The notes: generated by a model not told the origin, from the sequence alone. Positions 1 through 6,917 are shown, counted from the stretch's first letter. The stretch is 13,190 nucleotides of DNA from Syntrophorhabdus sp. (GCA_020724025.1 DYHU01000087.1:1-13190), one strand, 5' to 3'. A program made the numbers and translations.

Positions 1-96
1 GTTTTATGAATAAATCATATGAAAAGAAGGATGGAGTGTCAAGGAAAAACTCAACCAAAATTCTATCCAAAAATATTTGAAATTTCCCAATCATCC

Positions 97-126
97 CCTC
101 CCACGTTGGGGAAGGGAGGTTTTTTT
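97..126 (+). terminator. Candidate Rho-independent terminator, plus strand
   Basis: CCTCCC (97-102) and GGGAGG (114-119) form a perfect 6-bp stem with an 11-nt loop, followed at once by seven T (120-126). Within the loop region CCCA and TGGG could form a competing smaller hairpin. The T-run is on the plus strand, so this would end transcription of a gene lying left of the window. On the minus strand the A-tract precedes the hairpin, so it is not a canonical terminator for the leftward operon ending at 192. The remainder of 1-191 shows no convincing gene. Confidence 0.6.
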
Positions 127-191
127 GTGTAAAAATGTTAGAGATAAATCCTCAGACTTTATCGTGTAGGAATCCGATTCATGGCAGAATG

Positions 192-1022
192 CTATTTCCC
201 CAGTCCCTCCAGAATTCCCTTCAGGTAGCCGATGGAGCGGCTGGCGATCGTTTGAGGGTCGGGTTCGAAACTGAAGACTTCGACGGAGATGTAGCCTTTG
301 TAGCCATTTTTAAGCAAGGCCTTCAGGATGGGCTCAAACTTTGTCTCACCGAAGCCCGGTCCCATCCCATTGGCATCATTCATATGGACATGGCGAAGGT
401 ATCCGGAGTCCATGGCCTGGAGAAGGGCTCCTGTTAATGATTTCTCAGAGACGGAGGCGCTCCGGCAGTCAAACACCATTTTAAGATTGGGATGCCTCAC
501 CTCTTTTACAAAGCGAATGGTTTCTTCTACGGTGTTGAGGAAGTTGGTTTGGGGAGGGGCGAGGGGTTCGATACAATAGATCACATTTCTCTGCCGGGCG
601 GCCTTCAGGGATACCCTGAATGTCTCTTTGGCAAAATCCCAGGACTCTTTGAAGTTCCATCCCTCTTTGATCGTCCTCTGGTGGGGTGAGCCGTGGATGA
701 GAACCTTTCCGCCGATATCGGCGCAAAAGTGGATGAGCGCTTCGATATACTCCTGGGTCTGGATGCGGATGAACTCATCGGGGTGATTGATGTAGAGCCC
801 CTCGGGCTTCACGAGAAGCCAGTGGAGACCTGCGATCTCAATGCCGTTCTTCTCTGCGGCGCGGCGGATCGCATTTCTCCTTTTCGGTGATATTTCCGTC
901 ACAGAGTCCGCCAGGGTAAAAGGTGCGATCTCCACCCCGTCGTAACCCAATTTCGCCGCATACTCGAAGACCCTTTCGATAGACCATCCCTGAAAAAGTT
1001 CATTGCAGATGGAGATCTTCAT
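192..1022 (-). CDS. Xylose-isomerase-like TIM-barrel sugar isomerase/epimerase
   Basis: This 276-residue protein belongs to the sugar phosphate isomerase/epimerase (AP endonuclease 2-like TIM barrel) family, which includes tagatose/psicose 3-epimerases, hydroxypyruvate isomerase and inosose-handling enzymes. Strands and motifs visible in order are YDGVEIAPF (27-35), GLHWLL (65-70), KVLIHGSPHQR (106-116), CIEPLAPPQTNFLNT (150-164), KMVFDCRS (181-188), HVHMNDANG (211-219) and YISVEVF (244-250). Glu152, Asp185, His211 and Glu248 fit the Glu-Asp-His-Glu metal tetrad of the family, so it is probably an active metal-dependent enzyme of usual length. The ATG overlaps the stop of the upstream methyltransferase gene by 4 nt (ATGA) and has a GGAGG ribosome site 7 nt upstream, so translation is coupled. 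It is the last gene of the tctCBA operon and stops with TAG. The substrate cannot be assigned. Linkage to a transporter suggests a hydroxy-acid, keto-sugar or inositol-type intermediate, but this is inference. Confidence 0.85.
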   Translation of the reverse strand: MKISICNELFQGWSIERVFEYAAKLGYDGVEIAPFTLADSVTEISPKRRNAIRRAAEKNGIEIAGLHWLLVKPEGLYINHPDEFIRIQTQEYIEALIHFCADIGGKVLIHGSPHQRTIKEGWNFKESWDFAKETFRVSLKAARQRNVIYCIEPLAPPQTNFLNTVEETIRFVKEVRHPNLKMVFDCRSASVSEKSLTGALLQAMDSGYLRHVHMNDANGMGPGFGETKFEPILKALLKNGYKGYISVEVFSFEPDPQTIASRSIGYLKGILEGLGK

Positions 1023-2437
1023 TTGATTTCCTCCAAAGCTTTTTTTTCAATCCGCTCAAGCTTCTCCTTCTGCGGTCCGCTCAGATGCTCGGAGGGCGAA
1101 GCGTTTAAAAACATTTTAACACGATCTTCCGCCACTTCAATCAATTTCTTCTTGCCTGCCATTTCCCAGACAGCCCATCGCTCACGGCTCAAGAGATCGG
1201 TGAGTCGCAACTCGCCTTTGAAATACCGGAAGGTATGTTCGCTCTGGAGATAGTTTCCTTTCTGTCCCATTTCTTTGATCACAGGGAGAGCCATCCGCTC
1301 CTCATCCATTTCGATCCCTTTAAAGGCCCGGAGAACCCCTGCCGCAATCTCATTATCCATGATCGCCTGCTCCGGGCAGAGGGAGAGGGTGGATTCAAGA
1401 TTTCCGATTCCCCATATGAGATTAACCCCTCCGAGGCCGTGGAGGAGTCCGAGGAGCGTTTTTTCATAGGCGGCCTGGGCATCCGGGATCTTGGATTCGG
1501 TGCTCATCCAGGAGGCTGAAGGAAGATTGTGAAAATGGGCGATGGCGCTTCCGGCAGCTCCTAACAGCCCTCCCTCCGGCGCGCCGGTCAGGGTCTCCGC
1601 CACTTTCATATCGAAGGTGTGGGAAAAACCGAGATTGAAGACAACGGGTCTGCCGGGCTCGAGGAGCTGGGCAATCGCCACTCCGCTCAATGCCTCTGCA
1701 TTTGCAAGGACGAGCGACCCTGCCAGCGTCACCGGACCGGTTGCTCCCGAGATGACCTCCGAATTGATCATGAGGGGAATGGAGTATCCTGAAGAGACAC
1801 GGAAAACCTCCAGAGCCGAATCCGACCAGCGGAGAGGGCTGACGCATGTAAATCCGAGGCTGAAAATAGGATGGTCCTTCAAAGACCCTCCGTCGAGAAG
1901 GACATTGGCCATTTCAAGGATGACCTCTATCCCTCCGGGCGTGAAGATGACGGGACGAAGATGTTTCCGGGTATGTTCCGCCATTGCCCGGAAACCGACA
2001 AAGTCTCTGGCAGAAGGAGGGTAATCCGAAAGATTCGTTCCCACAATGGCGTGAAGATGAGGGAGATGATCTGCCACGCGGCAGAACTCGACATAGAGGT
2101 CCCGTGTGAGTTCCCTCCTCTCCGATCCGCGAAAGTAAAACAGGGCGTTTCCAGTCCAGAAGAGGGGAGGGGAACCGGGTTTTACCTCAAGCGTTGTTCC
2201 CGCAAGGTCTTCGAATCGAATCGAACGAGGGGTCTTTTTGAGCGATCCTTCTATCAACGAAGGCGGGAAGAAGAGGACGGAGTCACTTCCTTCTTTTGCC
2301 CCTGCATCGAGGAGAAGCCGGCGAACCATGGGATGGCCTACTTTGACACCCACCTCGGAGAGAATCTCCAGGCTCGCCTCATGGATATTTTTTATTTCGG
2401 ATCTCAAAAGAAATTCGTGGATTCTTTTATCACTCAA
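1019..2437 (-). CDS. MttB-superfamily methyltransferase homologue, non-pyrrolysine
   Basis: This 472-residue protein belongs to the trimethylamine methyltransferase (MttB) superfamily. Family members move a methyl group from a quaternary or tertiary amine to a cobalamin-bearing partner protein. Non-pyrrolysine members include MtgB (glycine betaine) and relatives acting on proline betaine, carnitine or butyrobetaine. Visible family features are the N-terminal IHEASLEILSEVGVKV segment (18-33), GATGPVTLAGSLVLANAEAL (231-250), the DAQAAYEK block (319-326), DNEI (361-364) and the YLQSEHTFRYF segment (396-406). The reading frame has no internal amber codon, so no pyrrolysine is encoded. The start is TTG with an AAGGGG ribosome site 7 nt upstream. 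It follows tctA by 19 nt and overlaps the next gene by 4 nt. No corrinoid protein (MttC/MtgC type), methylcorrinoid:THF methyltransferase or activase (RamA) is present in the window, so the acceptor must be encoded elsewhere or the chemistry differs. The substrate is unknown. Confidence 0.82.
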   Translation of the reverse strand: MSDKRIHEFLLRSEIKNIHEASLEILSEVGVKVGHPMVRRLLLDAGAKEGSDSVLFFPPSLIEGSLKKTPRSIRFEDLAGTTLEVKPGSPPLFWTGNALFYFRGSERRELTRDLYVEFCRVADHLPHLHAIVGTNLSDYPPSARDFVGFRAMAEHTRKHLRPVIFTPGGIEVILEMANVLLDGGSLKDHPIFSLGFTCVSPLRWSDSALEVFRVSSGYSIPLMINSEVISGATGPVTLAGSLVLANAEALSGVAIAQLLEPGRPVVFNLGFSHTFDMKVAETLTGAPEGGLLGAAGSAIAHFHNLPSASWMSTESKIPDAQAAYEKTLLGLLHGLGGVNLIWGIGNLESTLSLCPEQAIMDNEIAAGVLRAFKGIEMDEERMALPVIKEMGQKGNYLQSEHTFRYFKGELRLTDLLSRERWAVWEMAGKKKLIEVAEDRVKMFLNASPSEHLSGPQKEKLERIEKKALEEIK

Positions 2438-2456
2438 ATGGCTTCCCCTTCTGTCC

Positions 2457-3989
2457 CTACTTCTTCTTCTGCCTGATTCCTAAGCCTCGCCACACTGTCT
2501 CACGGGTCTCGCTCATCATACTCTTGAAATGGGGGGTTCGTGCGATGGCCGTCAATGCGGTTAGAACGATCAGGACGATGCAGATCGGCCGTGTAAAAAG
2601 AGGAGTGATCGCACCAGATGTCAGCATGAAGCTTCTCCGTAGATTTTCATCCAGCATATCACCCAGGATGATACCGAGGATGAAAGGGGCGTCAGCAAAT
2701 TCAAACTTTCTCATTGCATAGCCGATGACCCCAAAGATTAACATAACCAGAATGTCAAATATCCTTGCACTGATTGCAAAAGAACCGATGGCGCAGAGGA
2801 TAAAGACAATAGGCATCAGGATTGCGGTTTTGATATTCAATATCTTCACCATGGTCCTGACCATGGAGAGGCCGAGAATCAGCATGGCAAATGTTCCGAT
2901 AAGGAACATGGCTGAGACCGTATAGATGTAGTGAGGTGTTTCGATCATCAGAAGGGGGCCTGGTCTCATTCCATGGAGCCACATGGCTGCCATCAGAACC
3001 GCTGCTGGAGGACTTCCTGGAACGGCCAAAGCCAGCACTGGAATGATGGCTCCACCAACGCAAGCATTATTTCCAGTCTCTGCCGCGATGAGGCCCTCTT
3101 CAGAACCGTGGCCAAATTTCTCAGGAGTTTTACTCGCCCGTTGGGCAAAATCATAGGAAACATAAGCGGCAATGTTTTCTCCTACGCCTGGGATGGCTCC
3201 AATGATGACTCCAATGATGCCCGACCGTACAATATTCTTTTTATTGTCCCATAGATCTTTCATTTTTGGAATCACCCTCTTTATTTGCATCGCCTTTTCC
3301 TGTTTCTGGATATCAGACAATGCATTGAGGACCTCTGGAATGCCATATAGACCCACTAAAGCAGGGATGAGTGAAAGTCCTCCGGAGAGTTCAATGCTCC
3401 CAAAAGTGAACCTGGGATAGGCCTGGATCACATCCATCCCGATCATAGCAATAAAGAGGCCCAATACACCTGAGATCCAGCCTTTAAGGGGATCTTTGGG
3501 TGCGGTTAAATTACCGCAGATGACGATCCCGAAAAGGGTCAGCCAGAAGAATTCAAAAGACCTGAATTCCAGGGCAATCGCTCCGAGCCATGGGGTGAAG
3601 AAGGAGAGGAAGAAGAGGCCGATCATCGATCCAAGAAAGGAGGCTGTTGTCGCAAGACCGATGGCCTCTCCTGCACGGCCGCTTCGCGCCAGCGGGTAAC
3701 CATCAAAGACTGTGGCTGCCGCAGCCGGTGTTCCAGGGACATTGATGAGGATCGCAGAACGGCTTCCTCCATAGATGGCGCCTATGTAGATGCATATCAG
3801 AATGAGGATTGCATCGCTCGTGGCGTACTGAAAGGTCAGGCCTGTAACAAGGGCAATTCCCATGGTAGCCGTGAGTCCCGGCAGCATTCCTACAATGATT
3901 CCGAGCTGGGTGGCCCAGAAAATCTCCCAGACCGTGACAGGGTTTGATACAAATTTCCATACTTCTTGAAGGATGATCAAAGGACCCAT
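2457..3989 (-). CDS. tctA: TTT transporter large permease subunit TctA
   Basis: This is the large membrane subunit of a tripartite tricarboxylate transporter, an ion-gradient-driven secondary importer that works with a periplasmic binding protein (TctC) and a small membrane subunit (TctB). It has 510 residues, normal for the family, with about ten or more hydrophobic helices. The hallmark loops occur twice, reflecting the internal inverted repeat: GMLPGLTATMG (34-44) with YGGSRSAILINVPGTPAA (73-90), and GAIPGVGENIAAY (264-276) with AETGNNACVGGAIIP (303-317) and VPGSPPAAVLM (323-333). I chose the ATG at 3989 because AAAGGAGA lies about 7 nt upstream. An upstream TTG (4019) would overlap tctB and lacks a comparable site. 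The gene starts 13 nt after tctB and ends with TAG 19 nt before the methyltransferase gene. The transported compound is unknown; characterised systems carry citrate, tartrate, other carboxylates and aromatic acids. Confidence 0.95.
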   Translation of the reverse strand: MGPLIILQEVWKFVSNPVTVWEIFWATQLGIIVGMLPGLTATMGIALVTGLTFQYATSDAILILICIYIGAIYGGSRSAILINVPGTPAAAATVFDGYPLARSGRAGEAIGLATTASFLGSMIGLFFLSFFTPWLGAIALEFRSFEFFWLTLFGIVICGNLTAPKDPLKGWISGVLGLFIAMIGMDVIQAYPRFTFGSIELSGGLSLIPALVGLYGIPEVLNALSDIQKQEKAMQIKRVIPKMKDLWDNKKNIVRSGIIGVIIGAIPGVGENIAAYVSYDFAQRASKTPEKFGHGSEEGLIAAETGNNACVGGAIIPVLALAVPGSPPAAVLMAAMWLHGMRPGPLLMIETPHYIYTVSAMFLIGTFAMLILGLSMVRTMVKILNIKTAILMPIVFILCAIGSFAISARIFDILVMLIFGVIGYAMRKFEFADAPFILGIILGDMLDENLRRSFMLTSGAITPLFTRPICIVLIVLTALTAIARTPHFKSMMSETRETVWRGLGIRQKKK

Positions 3990-4002
3990 TCGTCGTTCTC
4001 CT

Positions 4003-4485
4003 TTATGGAAGCGGAACAAGAAAGACTCTGGAAAAGGCCAGGTAAACGGTGAGAGAGCCGGCCACAGCGATAATCAGAGCGACGAACCACCTTCCTCTTC
4101 CAAAAATGAGGAAGGAAAGGAATAGGTATAGACCCGTATCGATGATAAACGGGATGCGCCCAAGCAGGGCATAATAGAGTATAAAAAGGCCGAGACATAT
4201 CAGAAAGCGAACCACTTTCTGCAGGCGAAGAAAACGATTCACAGCTTCCATGGTGGTTCGAATCTGCTGGCCCTGGTTCTTCAGGGATCGTATAAGAAGA
4301 TAAAGGCTCATAAGAAAGAGGGTGAGCCCAAGGAGGAAGGGAGTAAAACCGGGATTCGAATAGAGGGGTCCCCATTCCGGATACCGTGGAAATCCGAAAA
4401 GGACGTAGAGCATGATAAAGAGACTGGCAAGGATGAGGAGGATCGATGTAATGAAATCCGCCTTGGCCATCTGTTTCTGATCCAT
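4003..4485 (-). CDS. tctB: TTT transporter small permease subunit TctB
   Basis: This 160-residue hydrophobic protein sits between TctC and TctA and has about four to five predicted membrane segments (near 11-33, 48-66, 92-108, 113-130 and 133-152). It matches TctB in size, position and topology; TctB is poorly conserved in sequence but invariably accompanies TctA. A central charged loop (about 68-90, SLKNQGQQIRTTMEAVNRFL) separates the helix pairs, as is common in the family. The ATG at 4485 was preferred because GGGAG lies about 7 nt upstream; a TTG nine codons further up has no clear ribosome site and falls at the foot of the intercistronic hairpin. The gene ends 13 nt before tctA. Confidence 0.9.
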   Translation of the reverse strand: MDQKQMAKADFITSILLILASLFIMLYVLFGFPRYPEWGPLYSNPGFTPFLLGLTLFLMSLYLLIRSLKNQGQQIRTTMEAVNRFLRLQKVVRFLICLGLFILYYALLGRIPFIIDTGLYLFLSFLIFGRGRWFVALIIAVAGSLTVYLAFSRVFLVPLP

Positions 4486-4513
4486 GTTCGTACTCCCGGT
4501 GGTAAGATACAAA

Positions 4514-4546
4514 ATGGGGATTCCAGCTTTTGAACAGGAATCCCCA
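4514..4546 (-). terminator. Intercistronic hairpin with T-run between tctC and tctB
   Basis: TGGGGATTCC (4515-4524) and GGAATCCCCA (4537-4546) form a perfect 10-bp stem with a 12-nt loop. Read on the minus strand, the stem is followed directly by TTTTG, as in a weak Rho-independent terminator. It lies in the 85-nt gap after tctC. The likely effect is partial termination or protection of the 3' end of the tctC message, giving more binding protein than membrane subunits; this stoichiometry is common for solute-binding-protein transporters. The role is inferred. Confidence 0.6.
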
Positions 4547-4570
4547 CCCCATAGTTATTGTCCTTCAATA

Positions 4571-5572
4571 TCAAGGCTTCTTAAAACCAAACTCAGCCGG
4601 GGACTTCTTGGCCTGACCAATATCCTGGAACATCCAGTTGACGATCGATCCGATCCGCTCGATGGCCTCTTCCGCATCCTTGCCGCGGATGTTCACTGCC
4701 TTGCAGGCCTTCTGGTCGGCCAACCGTTTGAGAGATTCCGACTGGCAGGCCTTATCAAATGCCTCATCAATGGCCTTCTTAGCGGCCTCAGGAATAGCTT
4801 TCGGGATTTGGAGGCCAAAGAGGTAACCGAGAGGCAGGTGATTCGGAATGAATTTCATGACAGGGGGAATTTCTCCATATTCAGAGATCACTAAAGGTTC
4901 CTTAGACATTACGGCTAAAGCCTTCAGTTTTTTTGCCCTGAGCATGTCCGCCACTTCCAGGGAGAGCTGCATGACGGTGTCCGTTTCTCCCTGAACGGTG
5001 GCCACAACAGCAGGATAACCGCCCTTATATGGGATATGTTTATATTCGATGCCAGTGGCCTTCCTGAATGTCTCGGCTGCTGCATGACCGCCTGCTCCAA
5101 CGCCGGCCGAAGCCACCTTCACTTCGCCCGGCCTTTTCTTCATTTCGGCTGCCAGGTCAAGAACAGAGTTGAACTTGGAATCTGCCGGAACGGTGATCAC
5201 AATGGGGGTGAAGATGGCGTAATAGTGAAGCCAATCTTTGTGCGAGGGGTAATCGAGGAGACCCAATGTCTGGTAGGTCACGACGCTTCCGTCCGCATTT
5301 CCAGCCCAGGTATAGCCGTCATGTTTGGCATCATAAACTCCCTTCTGGCCGATCGAGCCAGAACCACCCGGTTGATTGACCACAGCGATCTTCTGGCCCA
5401 AGGCCTTTTCCATTTCACCTGCAAGAACCCGCGCGGTTTGATCAGAAGCTCCTCCCGCAGCCCAGGGTACGATGATGGTGATGGGCCTCTCAAATTTGAA
5501 CTGCGCCGAGGTCAGGGACGCTGAAAAAACGATTAACAAACTAACAACAATGCTCAATTTCCAGCTTCTCAT
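4571..5572 (-). CDS. tctC: TTT transporter periplasmic substrate-binding protein TctC (Bug family)
   Basis: This 333-residue Bug/TctC solute-binding protein captures the substrate in the periplasm for TctAB. A signal peptide is clear: basic MRSWK, a hydrophobic core (7-20), and a probable cleavage after TSA (Ala23/Gln24). Family motifs follow: PITIIVPWAAGGASDQTAR (about 30-48), IAVVNQPGGSGSIG (about 62-75) in the ligand-cleft loop region, and the interdomain segment IPYKGGYPAVVATVQGETD (about 180-198). The length is typical. It has a strong AGGAGG ribosome site 5 nt before the ATG and is the first gene of the minus-strand operon, read from the promoter at 5617-5644. Bug proteins bind mainly carboxylates (citrate, glutamate, aspartate, nicotinate, aromatic acids). 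The ligand here cannot be read from sequence; co-transcription with an MttB homologue hints at a carboxylate that may carry an N-methyl group. Confidence 0.95.
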   Translation of the reverse strand: MRSWKLSIVVSLLIVFSASLTSAQFKFERPITIIVPWAAGGASDQTARVLAGEMEKALGQKIAVVNQPGGSGSIGQKGVYDAKHDGYTWAGNADGSVVTYQTLGLLDYPSHKDWLHYYAIFTPIVITVPADSKFNSVLDLAAEMKKRPGEVKVASAGVGAGGHAAAETFRKATGIEYKHIPYKGGYPAVVATVQGETDTVMQLSLEVADMLRAKKLKALAVMSKEPLVISEYGEIPPVMKFIPNHLPLGYLFGLQIPKAIPEAAKKAIDEAFDKACQSESLKRLADQKACKAVNIRGKDAEEAIERIGSIVNWMFQDIGQAKKSPAEFGFKKP

Positions 5573-5595
5573 AAATTCCTCCTTGTAAAATGGGT

Positions 5596-5624
5596 TTCAA
5601 ATAAATTATTCTGTAATGTATAAT
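5596..5624 (+). promoter_or_regulatory. Candidate sigma70 promoter for the nagB unit, plus strand
   Basis: TTCAAA (5596-5601) is separated by 17 nt from a perfect TATAAT (5619-5624). The predicted transcript would begin near 5631 and have a leader of about 80 nt before the deaminase start. The -10 box overlaps the -10 box of the opposing tctC promoter. Confidence 0.45.
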
Positions 5625-5626
5625 AA
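5606..5626. promoter_or_regulatory. Imperfect palindrome over both divergent -10 boxes (possible operator)
   Basis: TTATT (5606-5610) and AATAA (5622-5626) flank an 11-nt centre, giving a 21-bp imperfect dyad that covers both candidate -10 elements. Such a position would let one repressor silence both transcription units. AT-rich promoters give chance dyads of this quality, so the call is tentative. Confidence 0.25.
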
Positions 5627-5644
5627 ACTCAATTTCTCTGTCAA
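5617..5644 (-). promoter_or_regulatory. Sigma70-type promoter for the tctCBA-mttB operon
   Basis: Read on the minus strand, a perfect TTGACA (5644-5639) is followed after 16 nt by TATACA (5622-5617). The predicted start is near 5610, leaving a leader of about 38 nt with AGGAGG before the tctC ATG at 5572. No other good promoter is seen within this operon. Confidence 0.7.
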
Positions 5645-5712
5645 GGTGTTTCAGAAATGACAGGGAGGGGTTAAGGATAGAAGAAAGCAATAACGTGTAA
5701 GAAAGCCCGGTT

Positions 5713-6519
5713 ATGGAGGAGATGATAAGTTCTTTCGTTTTAGAAAAATTGAAGGTGAAAATCTTCCCGGATCGAATTGCGATGGGTCAGGCAGCGGGAC
5801 AGGCTGTTGCCGAAAAGATGAAGGAGGTACTCCAAAAGAAGAACCTGGCGATGGTCTTTGCGGCAGCCCCCTCGCAGAATGAATTTTTAGCAACGCTAAG
5901 CAAAAGCACGGGCCTTGACTGGGAGAGGGTGACCGCTTTTCATCTGGATGAATATGTTGGCCTTCCTGAAACGTCTCCTCAGAATTTCGGAAGATTTTTG
6001 CGGGAAAGATTGTTCGATAAGGTTCAGCCCGGAAAGATTCATTACCTGAATGGGATGGCGAAGGATCCATGGGCTGAGTGTGGACGTTATGCCGCTCTGC
6101 TCAAAAGCCATCCCCTCGATATCGCCTGTATCGGGATCGGAGAGAATGGTCATCTGGCTTTTAATGACCCGCCGGTTGCCGACTTTAATGATCCCAGGCT
6201 GGTTAAAGTCGTTGAGCTTGATCTCATCTCAAGGCAACAGCAGGTCAATGACGGCTGTTTTAGGGATATCGAAAGCGTTCCCAGAAAAGCGATGACGCTC
6301 ACCATCCCGGCGATCTTATCCGCAACAAGGATCTTCTGCATGGTTCCTGGCCCGACCAAAATGGAAGCGGTCAAGAGGACGCTTGAAGGACCCATCACCA
6401 CGGCCTGCCCGGCCAGCATTTTAAGGCAGCATGAACAGGCTACTCTTTTTTTGGATCAAGATTCGGCAAGTGGCATTTCGGATTTAAGAGTGCAGATTGG
6501 AGATTTAAAACGGGCATGA
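5713..6519 (+). CDS. nagB: Glucosamine-6-phosphate deaminase-like protein (NagB family)
   Basis: This 268-residue NagB-family protein resembles enzymes that convert glucosamine-6-phosphate to fructose-6-phosphate and ammonia in the cytoplasm. By alignment from memory to E. coli NagB, LDEYVGLP (78-85) carries the proton-transfer Asp (Asp79, E. coli Asp72). GIGENGHLAFNDP (141-153) carries the catalytic His147 (His143), but Asn145 replaces Asp141 and Asp152 replaces Glu148. Arg174 and Lys216 correspond to the phosphate-binding Arg172 and Lys208. This GENGHLAFNDP variant is recurrent in a NagB-like subgroup, so the protein is probably active, perhaps on a related amino-sugar phosphate. Two in-frame ATGs (5713 and 5722) are possible; neither has a well-spaced ribosome site, and an in-frame TAA at 5698 limits further extension. 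The stop overlaps the next start (ATGA). The divergent neighbour is tctC. Confidence 0.82.
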   Translation: MEEMISSFVLEKLKVKIFPDRIAMGQAAGQAVAEKMKEVLQKKNLAMVFAAAPSQNEFLATLSKSTGLDWERVTAFHLDEYVGLPETSPQNFGRFLRERLFDKVQPGKIHYLNGMAKDPWAECGRYAALLKSHPLDIACIGIGENGHLAFNDPPVADFNDPRLVKVVELDLISRQQQVNDGCFRDIESVPRKAMTLTIPAILSATRIFCMVPGPTKMEAVKRTLEGPITTACPASILRQHEQATLFLDQDSASGISDLRVQIGDLKRA

Positions 6520-6812
6520 TTATTCAAGGTAAGATACCTGGAACTGAGAACCTTATGAATGTCATTGTTGAAGGAGGAAAAATCTCCCATATCGAACCCT
6601 TCAGAGAAGGAACCTTGCATCATTTTGGAGGGGTTAATCTAATGGATGGACTTCAGATGGCAAGGGAAAACGGGGAAAAATTGTTCCCGGAGATTGCAGG
6701 GCAGATCGTTTCGGGTAGTCCTGCCGATATTGTCCTCTTCGAGTATCAGGATGAAGTGAGGGTCAAAGCCCCATGGGTTAACGGAGAAAAGATAGAAGGT
6801 GGGAGGCAATAA
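6516..6812 (+). pseudogene. Internally deleted NagA-like amidohydrolase remnant (98 residues)
   Basis: The first about 30 residues (MIIQGKIPGTENLMNVIVEG, then GKISHIEP) look like the N-terminal beta-sandwich of an N-acetylglucosamine-6-phosphate deacetylase or related amidohydrolase. Residues about 43-94 (LMDGLQMARENGEKLF, GSPADIVLFE, then VKAPWVNGEKI) look like the C-terminal end, where full-length members read roughly like DALxMAxxNPA...GxPADLVLF...VxGE. The intervening several hundred residues, holding the TIM barrel, the HxH metal motif and the catalytic Asp, are absent, and the two ends are joined in frame near residues 33-42. The start overlaps the deaminase stop by 4 nt (ATGA), the arrangement expected for nagB-nagA coupling. 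Most likely it is a pseudogene by in-frame deletion. A retained beta-sandwich miniprotein or an assembly artefact is possible. It cannot catalyse deacetylation as written. Confidence 0.7.
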
Positions 6813-6829
6813 ATTGTACCATTAAAATC

Positions 6830-6917
6830 ACGTCGAAAGCGGGAATCGAAATCCAAAACAATGGATTCCCCCGTATCAAGTACGGGGCAGGCTCAATCAG
6901 GTCCGGAATGACAAGAT
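6830..6917. repeat. Dispersed-repeat-like element with strong hairpin
   Basis: The gap between the NagA remnant and the oxidoreductase holds CGAAAGCGGGAATCGAAATCC on the left and TGGATTCCCCC...TCCGGAATGACA on the right. CCCCGTA (6869-6875) and TACGGGG (6881-6887) form a perfect 7-bp stem with loop TCAAG. GGGAATC (6841-6847) is the perfect inverse of GATTCCC (6864-6870), offering an alternative fold. The ATTCCCxx...GGAATGAC signature resembles interspersed elements I associate with deltaproteobacterial genomes; copy number cannot be tested here. No T-run follows, so it is a poor Rho-independent terminator. Confidence 0.55.

Noticed and set aside
97..126. Terminator for the leftward tctCBA operon
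   Set aside because: On the minus strand the run of A precedes the stem and no T-run follows, so polarity fits only plus-strand transcription.
19..132. Short plus-strand frame of 37 codons from ATG 19 to TAA
   Set aside because: It has low-complexity composition, runs through the terminator hairpin and T-run, and shows no recognisable motif; it is most likely non-coding.
135..437. Plus-strand frame of 100 codons at the left edge
   Set aside because: Antisense to the 3' end of the TIM-barrel gene, with no ribosome site or family motif; the opposite frame has clear family motifs.
1019..2437. Pyrrolysine-containing trimethylamine methyltransferase
   Set aside because: The reading frame is continuous with no internal TAG, so no pyrrolysine codon exists. 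Use of TAG as the stop of tctA and of the TIM-barrel gene also argues against routine amber decoding.
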